Positions 35,059 to 47,095 are shown, counted from the stretch's first letter. The stretch: 64,000 nucleotides of DNA from Lycium barbarum (GCF_019175385.1 NC_083343.1:49250457-49314456); one strand, 5' to 3'. Numbers and translations: made by a program. Notes: generated from the letters alone by a model not told the origin.

Positions 35059-35096
35059 GTGCTTGGTCATGTGACCAAGCACTTCAATTATATACA
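35059..35096 (+). promoter_or_regulatory. palindrome and TATA box of LTR A
   Basis: GTGCTTGGTCA (35059-35069) and TGACCAAGCAC (35072-35082) are exact 11-bp inverted arms around two bases. TATATACAC follows within ~10 bp. The 3' LTR copy is at 43194-43217. Confidence 0.75.
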
Positions 35097-35335
35097 CATT
35101 AGAAGACTAGGATAAGATCAACAAGAAGATAAACAAGAGCAAAAATTAGAAGAAGAGAAGGAAGGTCTCGGGTTTGGGAGGAAAATTTGGCTACCAAAAA
35201 TATTGTTCAAAAAATTGTTCTCTTGTTGGATTTCCACTAATTCAAGGTCCCTTTGTAACTTGGTATAGTTGGTTTGGAGGGAGAAGCTTTAGATTCATCA
35301 AACTGATCATATCTCCAAGTGAAGAAGACTTGAGG

Positions 35336-35348
35336 AAAAGGTAAGAAT
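35336..35348 (+). promoter_or_regulatory. putative splice donor in LTR A
   Basis: AAAAG|GTAAGAA matches the plant 5' splice consensus. With the acceptor at 37901 it would give a 2561-nt intron and a 5' UTR of roughly 230 nt. Confidence 0.5.
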
Positions 35349-37150
35349 TTCTCCCTTATCTTTGTGTTATTAAGTCTTGTTTGTGTTGTAGTATATAGAA
35401 ATGTGTTGATTGTATGGAAAAATGGAAATTTGTGAAGCGGGTTTGGAATATGGCTTGTAGCCGTGTGTATGTATTGGTGGTATAGCCACAATGTGTTGAA
35501 TTCATGTTATATTCTCGTTGTGGTTGTGATGAAATGCATATTGGAATAGGAAGTTGAATGATTTAGTTGAAGTTGACAAAAAAGGCTTTTGGCGGTGTGG
35601 TATGTTGGATTTGGGATGGAAATGAATTAAGTTGTTTAGTATGTTAGTGTGTTATTGGGATGGTTGCAATGTAAATGAAGTTAGAATGATATAAGTTTGT
35701 ATTGAATTGGAATGTAGGAACCTATGTCGTTTTAGTATGATTTTTCCGACATTAAGAAAATGAAGTTGTTTAGTTGCTAATTGTGATGATCTTGATTGTT
35801 AATGAATGTGAAATCATTGATATCAGTTTGAAAGTTTGGGTTAGAATGAAGGTTATGTCAACTTGTTAGAAAGATGACTAGTTGAAGGATATTTGTGTTT
35901 TTAATGTTCGTTGTTGATGTTGATGTTGTCGTTTGGGTTGTGGTTGATGGTTTCTAACCGAGTTGAATTCTCGGGGGTGCTATATGTATAGGGGAAGTGC
36001 TGCCGAAATTTTCGGTAGACAAATATGCATTAAGTTGAAATCATGGCATCCATAACTCACAACTGGTAAATGTGACCATTTGCAGATTTTTGACGAAACG
36101 GGAAGTGAGCTTGGATAGACTCAAAAAGCTCAAAAGGTATGTAAAGCTAACCCGATCCTTCTTTTGGCATGCCTAAGTGTATTAGAATCGAATTCGAGCC
36201 TCGAAAGGCTTCCTGCCCCTCGGAATCCGCAATTGAAAATCTCGCTTTTTCCTTCAGTAAGATTGAGCCCATTTGGTGTGCTTTCCCTGAAATTATGCAA
36301 ACTTTCTCTAAATTACTTGTAAAGCTATAGAATGTCCGTAGAACCTTTTTAGGTGACCCCATAAGCTTAAAAGGGCATAATTTGAGCCCACCGCCTTGTT
36401 TGTCCCGAGGTGGGCCCGCTATTCCTGGTTTTTCCCTTAATGTACTTAAGTCTTCTTTTCGAGCAGTTCTTAAAAGAAACGTTTTGACTACTATTCTAAT
36501 TACCTAACAAACATTGTTTTAAATATTCCATTGAGTCCGATAAATTGTTTTGACACTCGGAACGATCTCAGAAAGGTTATACTTCTGTAATCCATTATGA
36601 TATCCGAAACTCGTTTATTATGTTCCCGTTCGACTTCATTGGATCGGTTTGTCTTTGATATACCTCATCGAGTCTATTAAAACATTTATGATATTTTAAT
36701 TGCATTAGTCTCTCACTACTCCATTCGTGGATGCCCCAATGTTTCCCACACTGAGCCCGGGCCAGGATATGTTGTGAAGCGTGATCCTTTGCATTGTTCG
36801 CCGTGCCTCGATGTGAGGGGGAAGGTATACGCGTACATGGGTTTGTGGAGTATGTTGTGCCATGTACGCTTGTTCTGATATGATTTACTATGGCCATCTG
36901 ATATGACATATTATGTTACGGGGTTATGCCCCTATTCTGATTCTTCTGTGTTGTGGCACCAGCGTCGGGAGGGTGGCCACGTTCTGTCTGCCGAGTCCCT
37001 TGGCAGCGGCCGGATTTGATATGACATATGTTTCTGTACACACTCCGCATGTTTTGAAAATATATATCTGATACTTTGTATTTTCTGGTTACTTTCTGTA
37101 CGTTCTATACCAGTTATGATTTTGTTTCTGCAACTCAGGCTTTATATATT

Positions 37151-37209
37151 CAGTACATATTTCATACTGACCCCCTTTCCTCTGGGGCTGCGTTTTCATG
37201 CCGCGCAGG
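37151..37209 (+). other. three-hairpin RNA module in A 5' LTR
   Basis: CAGTA/TACTG, CCCC/GGGG and CTGCG/CGCAG. In the 3' LTR (45286-45344) the first stem is a full CAGTAC/GTACTG and the second a full CCCCC/GGGGG. Confidence 0.68.
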
Positions 37210-37704
37210 TACTGACGACAGGTTTGCCGATCCGTCTATCTAGGATATCTTTTCCACCATTTGGAGCGCTCTTATATTCAGAGCCATCTTTTGGTACAGT
37301 CTGTCACTTCTATATATGTATATTCTCGTTCATGAGTACGGCGGGGCCCTGTCCCGCCATATGATTCTGTTGATCTGTTTAGAGGTCTGTAGACATGTTT
37401 GTGGGTTGGGATCTTTCTGTACAGCTGTGTGTATATGTTGTGTTTGGGCGATCCTATTCGCCGCGACGGCCGGTCCGCATATATTTAAATGTTACTCTGT
37501 TGGCCCTGTGTGGCCTTTGTTGGTATTTTCTGCGTGCAGGGTATATGGGATAGTCCGTAAAACAAAGGAAACTCTGCCGAAATTTTTCTGGAAATTATCT
37601 AAATTGGAAATAAAGCCTTGTCGGCTTCTGCTATATACTAGAATGTGTTTGAGTGCCCAGATCGGGCACTAGTCACGGCCTACGGGGTTGGGTCGTGACA
37701 AAAT

Positions 37705-37716
37705 TGGTATCAGAGC
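37705..37716 (+). promoter_or_regulatory. PBS of A for initiator tRNA-Met
   Basis: TGGTATCAGAGC, 4 bases after the LTR end. Confidence 0.95.
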
Positions 37717-37757
37717 GGTTCGTCCTCGGAATGTCTACAGACCGTGTCTAGTAGAGT

Positions 37758-37797
37758 CTTGTTTATCGGTGTGTTGTGCACCACACCTATAAACAGG
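37758..37797 (+). other. leader hairpin of A with GTGCAC loop
   Basis: A 16-position stem (37758-37773 with 37782-37797, one C.T mismatch and one G.U pair) closes the 8-nt loop TTGTGCAC, which ends in the self-complementary hexamer GTGCAC. It starts 41 nt after the PBS. See the finding on dimerisation. Confidence 0.7.
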
Positions 37798-37878
37798 AGG
37801 CTACAGGGCATTTAGGATACTACCCTTCTTTCTGTCTTAGATCGTGCGATAGAGCTGTGTTATCAGGATGATTCCTCC

Positions 37879-37901
37879 CTAACGAATTGTTACATTTGCA
37901 G
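37879..37901 (+). promoter_or_regulatory. putative branch point and splice acceptor before gag of A
   Basis: CTAAC (37879-37883), a T-rich stretch and TTTGCAG ending at 37901, two bases before the gag ATG. B has CTAAT and TTTGCAG at the same place. Confidence 0.6.
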
Positions 37902-37903
37902 TT

Positions 37904-40900
37904 ATGCCTCCAAAAAAGGCGACAGCGGCCCAAAAGGCCAAGGCAGCAGCTGTGGGAGAGACTAGTCGGGCCCAGAGGGTTACCAGGGCCCATGCTCATA
38001 TTGCTCCTGATGTTTTTCCCCCGGCAGAGGGCTCTTCCACACCGCCACATGTAGAGGCGATTGGAGCAGCAGCAGCTGCAGGTCGAGGAGCGGCTCCACC
38101 GCCAGCTCCCGCAGTTCCAGTACTTCAGCCTCCAGCTCCACGGCCAGGGACTGAGGATCAGACTATGAGAGAGGCAGTCCAGCTATTGACCAGACTTGTG
38201 GCAGGACAGGTTCAGGGGCACGGATTGGGAGGTGACCGAGCATATAGGCGTGACAGTTCGAGAGCTCGTGAGTTCTTGACTTGTGGCCCTCCAGAGTTCT
38301 TCGGGACAAAGCCCGAGGAGGATCCTGAGGAGTTTATCAGGAAGATGCGGCGCACCTTACATTTGATTAATTCTTCTGCGACAGAGTCAGTCACATTGGC
38401 TTCGTACCGGTTGTATGATGTAGCGGCTAATTGGAACGAGTCATGGGAGTTATCCAGAGGCGACGGCGCTCTCCCAGCAGTTTGGGATGATTTTTCTCAG
38501 GCTTTTCTTAGCCATTTTCTGCCTCCGGAGCTACGGCGGGCCAAGGCTGACAGATTCTTATTGCTGAGACAGAGGGGTCGCAGTGTTCGAGAGTACAGTA
38601 TGGAGTTCGACTCATTGGCCCGATACGCACCTGCTGTGGTAGCTACTATGGCTGACAGGATGCACAGGTACATTATGGGGCTGGACCGTTATTTTGTCGA
38701 CAGCTGTTTGGTATTGGCTGCTCAGCCCGACATGGATATTGCCCGGATTCAGGCGCACACCCAGGGCATGGAGGACCGGCATAGGGAGCGTCAGCCTGAT
38801 AGGAGTCAGGATCGGAGACAGCCCAAGAGGGCCAGATCGTCCGGGTATTCTGGAGATTTTCGGGGCAGACAGCCTCAGCAGCAGCAGCAGCCTAGCAGAC
38901 ATCTATCCCAGCCGGCACAGAGCACACCTCCACAGCCGACAGGTCGCAGGTTTGATAGCCCAGGGTATTCAGGAGCAGGTCAGAGCTCCAGGGCTTCAGG
39001 TTCGCGGACAGACAGGGGTTCTGGTCAGACGAGGCCACCTAGGCCTCAGTGTTCTTATTGTGGCAGATATCATCCAGGAGAGTGCTACAGAGCCACCGGT
39101 GCATGTTTTTCTTGTGGCCGTCAGGGCCATTCTGTGAGAGATTGCCCGTATAAGGGTAGTTCGGGTGGTGCAGCGCAGCCTACCGGGTCAGCCGCCGGGT
39201 CTTCATCTTCATCAGGGGCTATGCACCCTACGGGGCCAGGTACTTCAGCACCAGCGGGTCGCGGCAGAGGCCGTGGTGGAGCTTCTGGTACTAGCGGTCC
39301 TTCGAACCGCATTTATGCTCTGTCCAGCCGCCAGGATCAGGAGGCATCGCCTAATGTCATTACAGGTACATTATTGGTTTTCTCTCGGTCTGTGTATGCA
39401 TTGATTGATCCAGGTTCGACTTTTTCATATATTTCGCCTCTGGTTGCTAGTAAAATTGGTATAACGTCTGAACCTATAGAGCCGTTTGAGTTAGCCACAC
39501 CGATTGGGGACTTTATTGTAGCAAAACAGGTATATAAAAACTGTTCTGTAATTGTATGTGGCCGTGACACTAAGGCAGATCTGGTGGAGTTAGATATGGT
39601 CGAGTTCGATGTTATTATGGGAATGGACTGGCTAGCCTCCTGTTATGCTAATGTTGACTGCCAAAATAAGGTAGTTCGTTTCCAGTTTCCCGGGGAGCCA
39701 GTTATAGAATGGGTCGGTAATACAACATCGCCGAAAGGTAAGTTTATTTCATACCTTAAGGCGAAGAAAATGATCAGAAAGGGTTATTTTTATCATCTGG
39801 TTCGGGTACAAGACTTGACAGCAGAAATGCCGACTCTTCAGTCAGTTCCCGTGGTTAATGAATTTCCGGATGTATTCCCAGATGAGCTTCCAGGCCTTCC
39901 TCCGGAGCGGGAGATAGATTTTACTATTGATTTGCTTCCAAATACTCAACTGATATCTATTGCCCCGTACAGAATGGCACCGGCAGAATTGAAAGAACTG
40001 AAAGAGCAGTTGAAGGATCTGTTAGAAAAAGGCTTCATCAGGCCCAGTACTTCGCCTTGGGGAGCCCCGGTATTATTTGTGCGTAAGAAAGACGGGTCGC
40101 TGCGTATGTGTATTGATTATCGGCAGCTGAATAAGGTAACTATAAAGAATAAATACCCCCTCCCCAGAATTGATGACTTGTTTGATCAGTTGCAGGGCGC
40201 CAAATATTTTTCGAAGATAGATCTTCGGTCAGGTTATCATCAGGTACGGGTACGAGAGGCTGATATTCCTAAGACAGCATTCCGGACCAGATATGGGCAT
40301 TATGAATTCAGAGTTATGTCTTTTGGGCTGACTAATGCTCCTGCGGTATTCATGGATTTAATGAACCGGGTATTCAGGCCGTTCTTAGACATGTTCGTAA
40401 TTGTATTTGTCGATGATATCCTGGTTTATTCTCGGTCCGAGGCAGAGCATGCAGATCATCTGAGAGCGGTACTTGGGGTACTTCGGCATCGGAAATTATA
40501 TGCAAAATTTTCTAAATGTGAATTCTGGCTGGCTTCAGTGGCATTCCTGGGGCATATTATTGCAGCTGATGGTGTCCGGGTGGATACACAGAAGATTGAG
40601 GCCGTGAAAAATTGGCCCAGACCCACGACGCCCACAGAGGTACGTATTTTCCTGGGGTTAGCAGGCTATTACAGAAGATTTGTGGAAAAGTTTGCTTCGA
40701 TTTCAGCGCCTTTGACAAGGCTAACTCAGAAGGGAGCCAAGTTCCAGTGGACTGATGCTTGTGAATGAAGCTTCCAGTAGCTGAAAGAGAAGCTGACTAC
40801 AGCCCCAGTTCTGACTCTTCCAGAGGGACCCGATGGATATGTTATTTATTGTGACGCTTCTGGCGTGGGATTGGGCTGTGTATTGATGCAGCACGGCAGA

Positions 40901-42793
40901 GTTATAGCTTATGCTTCTCGGCAATTGAAAAAGCATGAAAAGAATTATCCTACTCACGATCTGGAGCTTGCAGCGGTGATCCATGCCCTGAAGATATGGA
41001 GACATTATTTATATGGCGTTCATCTTGATATCTATACAGATCATAAGAGTCTCCAGTATATTTTCAAGCAGAAAGAGCTTAATTTGCGGCAGCAGAGGTG
41101 GCTGGAGCTCCTGAAAGACTATGATGTGGATATTCTGTATCATCCGGGCAAGGCTAATGTTGTTGCAGATGCGCTTAGCCGGAAATCTATGGGCAGCTTG
41201 GCAGATTTACAGCCAGACAGGAGAGAGATAGTGCGTGACATTCATCAGTTGGCTAATCTTGGGGTTCGTCTGGCCGATTCTGGAGGTACACGGATTTCTG
41301 TCCGAGGGGTTTCTGAATCATCTATTAAGGAAGATATCAAGCGGTATCAATATGAAGATCCTGTTTTGGCTCGATACAGAGACACAGCCTATGATAAGGA
41401 GAAGACTCCGTTCGAGTTCACTCCGGACGGGACTTTATTAGTCAGGGGCAGGTTGTGTGTACCTGATATTGCAGGCCTTCGGCAGCAGGTTATGAGTGAG
41501 GCACATTATGCTCGCTATTCGGTCCATCCTGGGTCTACGAAGATGTACCATGATCTTAGATGCCTATACTGGTGGGATGGCATGAAACGGGATATCGCAG
41601 AGTTCGTCGCCCAGTGTCCCAATTGTCAACAGGTCAAAATTGAACATCAGAAACCGGGTGGACTGTTGCAAGAAATGGAAATTCCGACATGGAAGTGGGA
41701 GATCATTAATATGGACTTCATTACAGGTTTGCCTCGCACTCCACGGAAGTATGATTCCATCTGGGTTATTGTTGATAGGCTGACAAAATCAGCCCATTTT
41801 CTCCCCGTCAGAACTACTTACTCCGCTGAGTATTATGCCAGGCTTTATATTAAAGAAATTGTGCGACTTCATGGAGTTCCTATATCTATTATCACTGACA
41901 GAGGTGCTCAGTTCACAGCGAACTTCTGGAGATCTTTTCAGGAAGGATTAGGGACTCAGCTGAGCCTGAGCACAGCTTTTCATCCTCAGAGTGACGGACA
42001 GGCCGAGCGCACTATCCAGACGCTTGAAGATATGTTGCGGGCCTGTGTTATTGATTTCAGAGGTAGCTGGGAGGATCACTTGCCATTGATTGAATTTTCT
42101 TATAATAACAGCTACCATTCCAGCATCCAGATGGCTCCGTACGAGGCTTTATATGGTAGGAAATGCAGGTCACCTATCAGCTGGTTTGATATTGGCGAGA
42201 CAGAGTTAATTGGCCCAGATATGATCCAGCAGGCCGTTGATAAGGTGAAACTTATTCGGGAGCGGCTATTGGCAGCCCAGAGTCGACAGAAATCATACGC
42301 TGATAAACGACGTCGTCCTTTGGAATTCCAGGTTGGTGGTTGGGTATTTCTGAAGGCATCGCCTATGAAAGGCGTGATGCGGTTCGGCAGAAAGGGTAAG
42401 CTCAGTCCGCGTTATATTGGGCCATATCAGATTGTTAGAAAAATTGGAAATGTCGCCTATGAGTTAAATCTGCCATCTGATTTGGAGGCGGTGCATCCGG
42501 TATTCCATGTATCTATGCTCCGCAAATGCATTGGTGATCCCTCCAGAATATTTCCTGCGGATGATATTCAGGTGACGGAGCAGTTATCTTATGAGGAGCA
42601 GCCCGTAGCTATTTTGGACCGCCAGGTAAGAAAGCTCCGAAACAAAGATGTAGCCTCTGTTAAGGTGCTGTGGCGGAATAACAATAGGGAAGAAATGACC
42701 TGGGAGGCCGAAGAGGAAATGAAGAAGAAGTATCCTCATTTGTTCCCTACGCCCGCAGGTAATCTTGAATCTTTGTTTAATTCCATTCAATAA
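37904..42793 (+). pseudogene. gag-pol polyprotein of element A, one frame with two premature stops
   Basis: A single frame of 1629 codons (plus its terminal stop) encodes the retrotransposon polyprotein. It is broken by TGA at 40766-40768 and TAG at 40778-40780, between RT and RNase H. Domains by residue: N-terminal A/P-rich tail; Gag capsid-like region about 90-290 ([17 protein letters not shown]); CCHC knuckle C401-C404-H409-C414; protease with DPGST at 502-506; RT with IDYRQLNK and VDD around 836-838; RNase H starting near D984; integrase zinc finger H1201, H1208, C1238, C1241; DD35E triad D1271, D1332, E1368; and a C-terminal chromodomain about 1573-1617 ending KYPHLF. Chromodomains of this group direct integration to methylated heterochromatin. 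ATG 37904 follows the acceptor-like CAG and the MPPKK start is shared with B. TGA is a C-to-T change relative to B, and TAG a T-to-A change. No frameshift was seen, so this copy is nearly intact but not functional as read. Confidence 0.93.
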
Positions 42794-42867
42794 CGAATGT
42801 GTGTCATATGTGCCATCTATAAACAGACACTCCCCCGGAGTATTCTCAGACCCTATAATATTAATTT

Positions 42868-42903
42868 AACATTCGGGGACGAATGTTCTAAAGGGGGGGA
42901 GGA
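42868..42903 (+). promoter_or_regulatory. PPT and adjacent hairpin of A
   Basis: AACATTCG-GGGA-CGAATGTT (42868-42887) has an 8-bp perfect stem with a GNRA-type loop. The polypurine tract AAAGGGGGGGAGGA (42890-42903) directly precedes the 3' LTR. Confidence 0.92.
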
Positions 42904-45835
42904 TGTTATATCCCGTGTTTTCACACATTGGAAAAATTTGAAAACAATCTTGATTTGTGAGAAATAAGGTCAATTTGATATTTTGTTGAACATAGGAGTT
43001 ATGTATGAAAGATTAGAGTCATGGAGGTGTGGGACAAAGCTAAGGGCAAATTTGGAATTTTGGAAATTAGTTTCGGGAATTAAAAAATGTGATTCACAAG
43101 TTATTGGGCTCAAATATTTAAGTGGAATTGAGGCCCAAAGAGGGGACCTTGGCCGGCCACTTTGGCTTGGTCCAAGCCCATTTTATGGGTCATGTGCTTG
43201 GTCATGTGACCAAGCACTTCAATTATATACACATTAGAAGACTAGGATAAGATCAACAAGAAGATAAACAAGAGCAAAAATTAGAAGAAGAGAAGGAAGG
43301 TCTCGGGTTTGGGAGGAAAGTTTGGCTACCAAAAATATTGTTCTAAAAATTGTTCTCTTGTTGGATTTCCACTAATTCAAGGTCCCTTTGTAACTTGGTA
43401 TAGTTGGTTTGGAGGGAGAAGCTTTAGATTCATCAAAGTGATCATATCTTCAAGTGAAGAATACTTGAGGAAAAGGTAAGAATTTCTCCCTTATCTTTGT
43501 GTTATTAAGTCTTGTTTGTGTTGTAGTATATAGAAATGTGTTGATTGTATGGAAAAATGAAAGTTTGTGAAGCGGGTTTGGAATATGGCTTGTAGCCGTG
43601 TGTATGTATAGGTAGTATAGCCACAATGTGTTGAATTCATGTTATATTCCAGTTGTGGTTGTGATGAAATGCATATTGGAATAGGAAGTTGAATGATTTA
43701 GTTGAAGTTGACAAAAAAGGCTTTTGGCGGTGTGGTATGTTGGATTTGGGATGGAAATGAATTAAGTTGTTTAGTATGTTAGTGTGTTATTGTGATGGTT
43801 GCAATGTAAATGAAGTTAGAATGATATAAGTTTGTATTGAATTGGAATGTAGGAACCTATGTCGTTTTAGTATGATTTTTCCGACATTAAGAAAATGAAG
43901 TTTTTTAGTTGCTAATTGTGATGATCTTGATTGTTAATGAATGTGAAATCATTGATATCAGTTTGAAAGTTTGGGTTAGAATGAAGGTTATGTCAACTTG
44001 TTAGAAAGATGACTAGTTGAAGGATATTTGTGTTTTTAATGTTCGTTGTTGATGTTGATGTTGTCGTTTGGGTTGTGGTTGATGGTTTCTAACCGAGTTG
44101 AATTCTCGGGGGTGCTATATGTATAGGGGAAGTGCTGCCGAAATTTTCGGTAGACAAATATGCATTAAGTTGAAATCATGGCATCCATAACTCACAACTT
44201 GTAAATGTGACCATTTGCAGATTTTTGACGAAACGGGAAGTGAGCTTGGATAGACTCAAAAAGCTCAAAAGGTATGTAAAGCTAACCCGATCCTTCTTTT
44301 GGCATGCCTAAGTGTATTAGAATCGAATTCGAGCCTCGAAATACTTCCTGCCCCTCGGAATCGGCAATTGAAAATCTCACTTTTTCCTTCAGTAAGATTG
44401 AGCCCATTTTGTGTGCTTTCCCTGAAATTATGCAAACTTTCTCTAAATTACTTGGAAAGCTATAGAATGTCCGTAGAACCTTTTTAGGGGACCACATAAG
44501 CTTAAAAGGGCATAATTTGAGCCCGCCGCCTTGTTTGTCCCGAGGTGGGCCCGCTATTCCTGGTTTTTCCCTTAATGTACTTAAGTCTTCTTTTCGAGCA
44601 GTTCTTAAAAGAAACGTTTTGACTACTATTCTAATTACCTAACAAACATTGTTTTAAATATTCCATTGAGTCCGACAAATTGTTTTGACACTCGGAACGA
44701 TTTCAGAAAGGTTATACTTCTGTAATCCATTATGATATCCGAAACTCGTTTATTATGTTCCCGTTCGACTTCATTGGATCGGTTTGTCTTTGATATGCCT
44801 CATCGAGTCTATTAAAACATTTATGATATTTTAATTGCATTAGTCTCTCACTACTCCATTCGTGGATGCCCCAATGTTTCCCACACTGAGCCCGGGCCAG
44901 GATATGTTGTCAAGCGTGATCCTTTGCATTGTTCGCCGTGCCACGATGTGAGGGGGCAGGTATACGCGTACATGGGTTTGTGGAGTATGCTGTGCGATGT
45001 ACGCTTGTTCTGATATGATTTACTATGGTCATCTAATATGGCATATTATGTTACGGGGTTATGCCCCTATTCTGATTCTTCTGTGTTGTGGCACCAGCGT
45101 CGGGAGGGTGGCCACGTTCTGTCTGCCGAGTTCCTTGGCAGGGGATGGATTTGATATGACATATGTTTTTGTACACACTCCGCATGTTTTGAAAATATAT
45201 ATCTGATACTTTGTATTTTCTGGTTACTTTCTGTACGTTCTATACCAGTTATGATTTTGTTTCTGCAACTCAGGCTTTACATATTCAGTACATATTTCGT
45301 ACTGACCCCCTTTCCTCGGGGGCTGCGTTTTCATGCCGCGCAGGTACTGACGACAGGTTTGCCGATCCGTCTGTCTAGGATATCTTTTCCGCCATTTGGA
45401 GCGCTCTTTTATTCAGAGCCATCTTTTGGTACAGTCTGTCACTTCTATATATGTATATTCTCGTTCATGGGTACGGCGGGGCCCTGTCCCGCCATATGAT
45501 TCTGTTGGTCTGTTTAGAGGTCTGTAGACATGTTTGTGGGTTGGGATCTTTCTGTACAGCTGTGTGTATATGTTGTGTTTGGGCGATCCCATTCGCCGCG
45601 GCGGTCGGTCCGCATATATTTAAATGTTACTTTGTTGGCCCTGTGTGGCCTTTGTTGGTATTTTCTGCGTGCAGGGTATATGGGATAGTCCGTAAAACAA
45701 AGGAAACTCTGCCGAAATTTTTCTGGAAATTATCTAAATTGGAAATAAAGCCTTGTCGGCTTCTACTATATACTAGAATGTGTTTGAGTGCCCAGATCGG
45801 GCACTAGTCACGGCCTACGGGGTTGGGTCGTGACA
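42904..45835 (+). mobile_element. 3' LTR of A
   Basis: Same length as the 5' LTR (2932 bp), about 55 substitutions and no net indel by my reading. Duplicate frames such as 42983-43237 mirror those of the 5' LTR. Confidence 0.95.
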
Positions 45836-47095
45836 ATAACCTTCACCTTAACCTTAACTTTCAAACTAATCTCAACGATTTCACATTCATTATCAATCTA
45901 GATCACCACAACATAGTTTAGATGCATTTCATATCGTTTCCTTAAATTATACACACGATATACATAATATACAAACTTTCCACCAAAGTCATAACTCATT
46001 CAAAACTTCTAATCTTTGGCATACATATTCATAACATGTTTCCAACTTCCAAATCTATCAATGATCATCATAATTAGCAACCTAATAACTTCATTTTTCA
46101 TAATGTCGTAAAATCATACTAAAGCGACATAAGCTTCTACATTCCATTTCAATACAAACTTATATCATTTTATCTCCATATACATTGCAAGCATCATAAT
46201 AACACAACTAACACATTAAACAAATTTAATCCATTTCCATTCCACACACTCCAAACCACACGGCCAAACACCCCACTCACAACTTCTATCAAATTCATTC
46301 AACTTTCATTCCTAATATGCATTTTACCACAACCACAACTAGAATATGGCATAATTTCAACTCACCATAATTATACAACATATGTACACACACGGCCATG
46401 TACTATATCTCCTACCCACTTTGCAAACTTCCATATTTCCATACAATCAATTCATTTCTACATACTACAACATAAACATGACTTCATAACACAAGAACAA
46501 GGGATAATTTCTTACCTTTTGCCTCACTCTTCTTCACTTGAATGTATGGTCACTTTGATGAATTTAATGCTTCTCTCTCCAACCCAACTACACCAAGTTG
46601 AAAAGGGTACTCAACTTAGTAAGGAAATCACAAGAGAAAAATTTTTAGATCAAGATTTTTGGTGGTGAATTTTCCACACCAAACCCGAAACCCTCTTCTC
46701 TTCTTTCTCTTGTTTTTTTTTTTTTTTTTTGTCTTCTAAGTTCTAGAATTATCTTAGTCTTTATCCATGTATATACTAGTTGATCACATGACTAAGCACA
46801 TGATCAACTAAGTGGAATTGAGCCAAGACCAAGAGCTTGGCCGGCCACCCCAAGCAACATTGGGCCTCATTTTTCTTCATTTCCATTTTTGGCCCAATGA
46901 CATATAGTCCACGTTTTTTAATTCCCGAAACTAATTTTCAAAATTCCAAAATTTCCCTTAGTCCCCCTCGACACTTCCACATTAATATTCTTTCACAAAC
47001 AACTCATATGCTAAATGTAATCAATTATGACTCTATTTCATACAAGTCAAGATTATTTCTAATTTTTCAAATGTGCGAAAACACGGGATATAACA
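45836..47095 (-). mobile_element. 3' LTR of B, proximal part
   Basis: Begins with the second TSD copy of A (ATAAC 45836-45840), aligns with 54048-55308 and on the minus strand starts TGTTATATCCCGTG at 47095. It contains the palindrome arms AGTTGATCA/TGATCAACT (around 46779-46810) and a donor AAAAG|GTAAGA (minus strand, about 46510-46520). Confidence 0.92.

Larger units (their letters stand above)
34769..37700 (+). mobile_element. 5' LTR of A
   Basis: Starts TGTTATATCCCGTG, ends GGGTTGGGTCGTGACA. Landmarks: palindrome 35059-35082, TATA-like TATATAC (about 35090), donor AAAAG|GTAAGA (35340/35341), second donor-like AGGTATGTAAAG near 36135, three-hairpin module 37151-37209 and AATAAA-type signal near 37609. 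Between TATA box and gag lie about 2.8 kb with many ATGs. Confidence 0.95.
34769..45835 (+). mobile_element. Element A: Tekay-type chromovirus, 11,067 bp, TSD ATAAC
   Basis: LTRs 34769-37700 and 42904-45835 are both 2932 bp. TSD ATAAC lies at 34764-34768 and 45836-45840. The unoccupied target sequence is visible in the other LTR of B near 54041-54050 (GTCATAACCTTCACC). The internal region has a PBS for initiator tRNA-Met, a leader hairpin, one long gag-pol frame and a PPT. My hand comparison of the LTRs gives about 55 differences (about 1.9%), so it is a young insertion and the youngest in this branch of the nest. Confidence 0.96.

Noticed and set aside
34848..35102. 84-codon frame, nearly identical at 42983-43237
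   Set aside because: Both lie at the start of the A LTRs over the promoter region; no codon-type conservation against B.
40865..42793. Separate RNase H-integrase gene starting at ATG 40865
   Set aside because: It is in the same frame as gag-RT and the ATG lies inside RNase H after the catalytic Asp; it is the continuation of the polyprotein after two stops.
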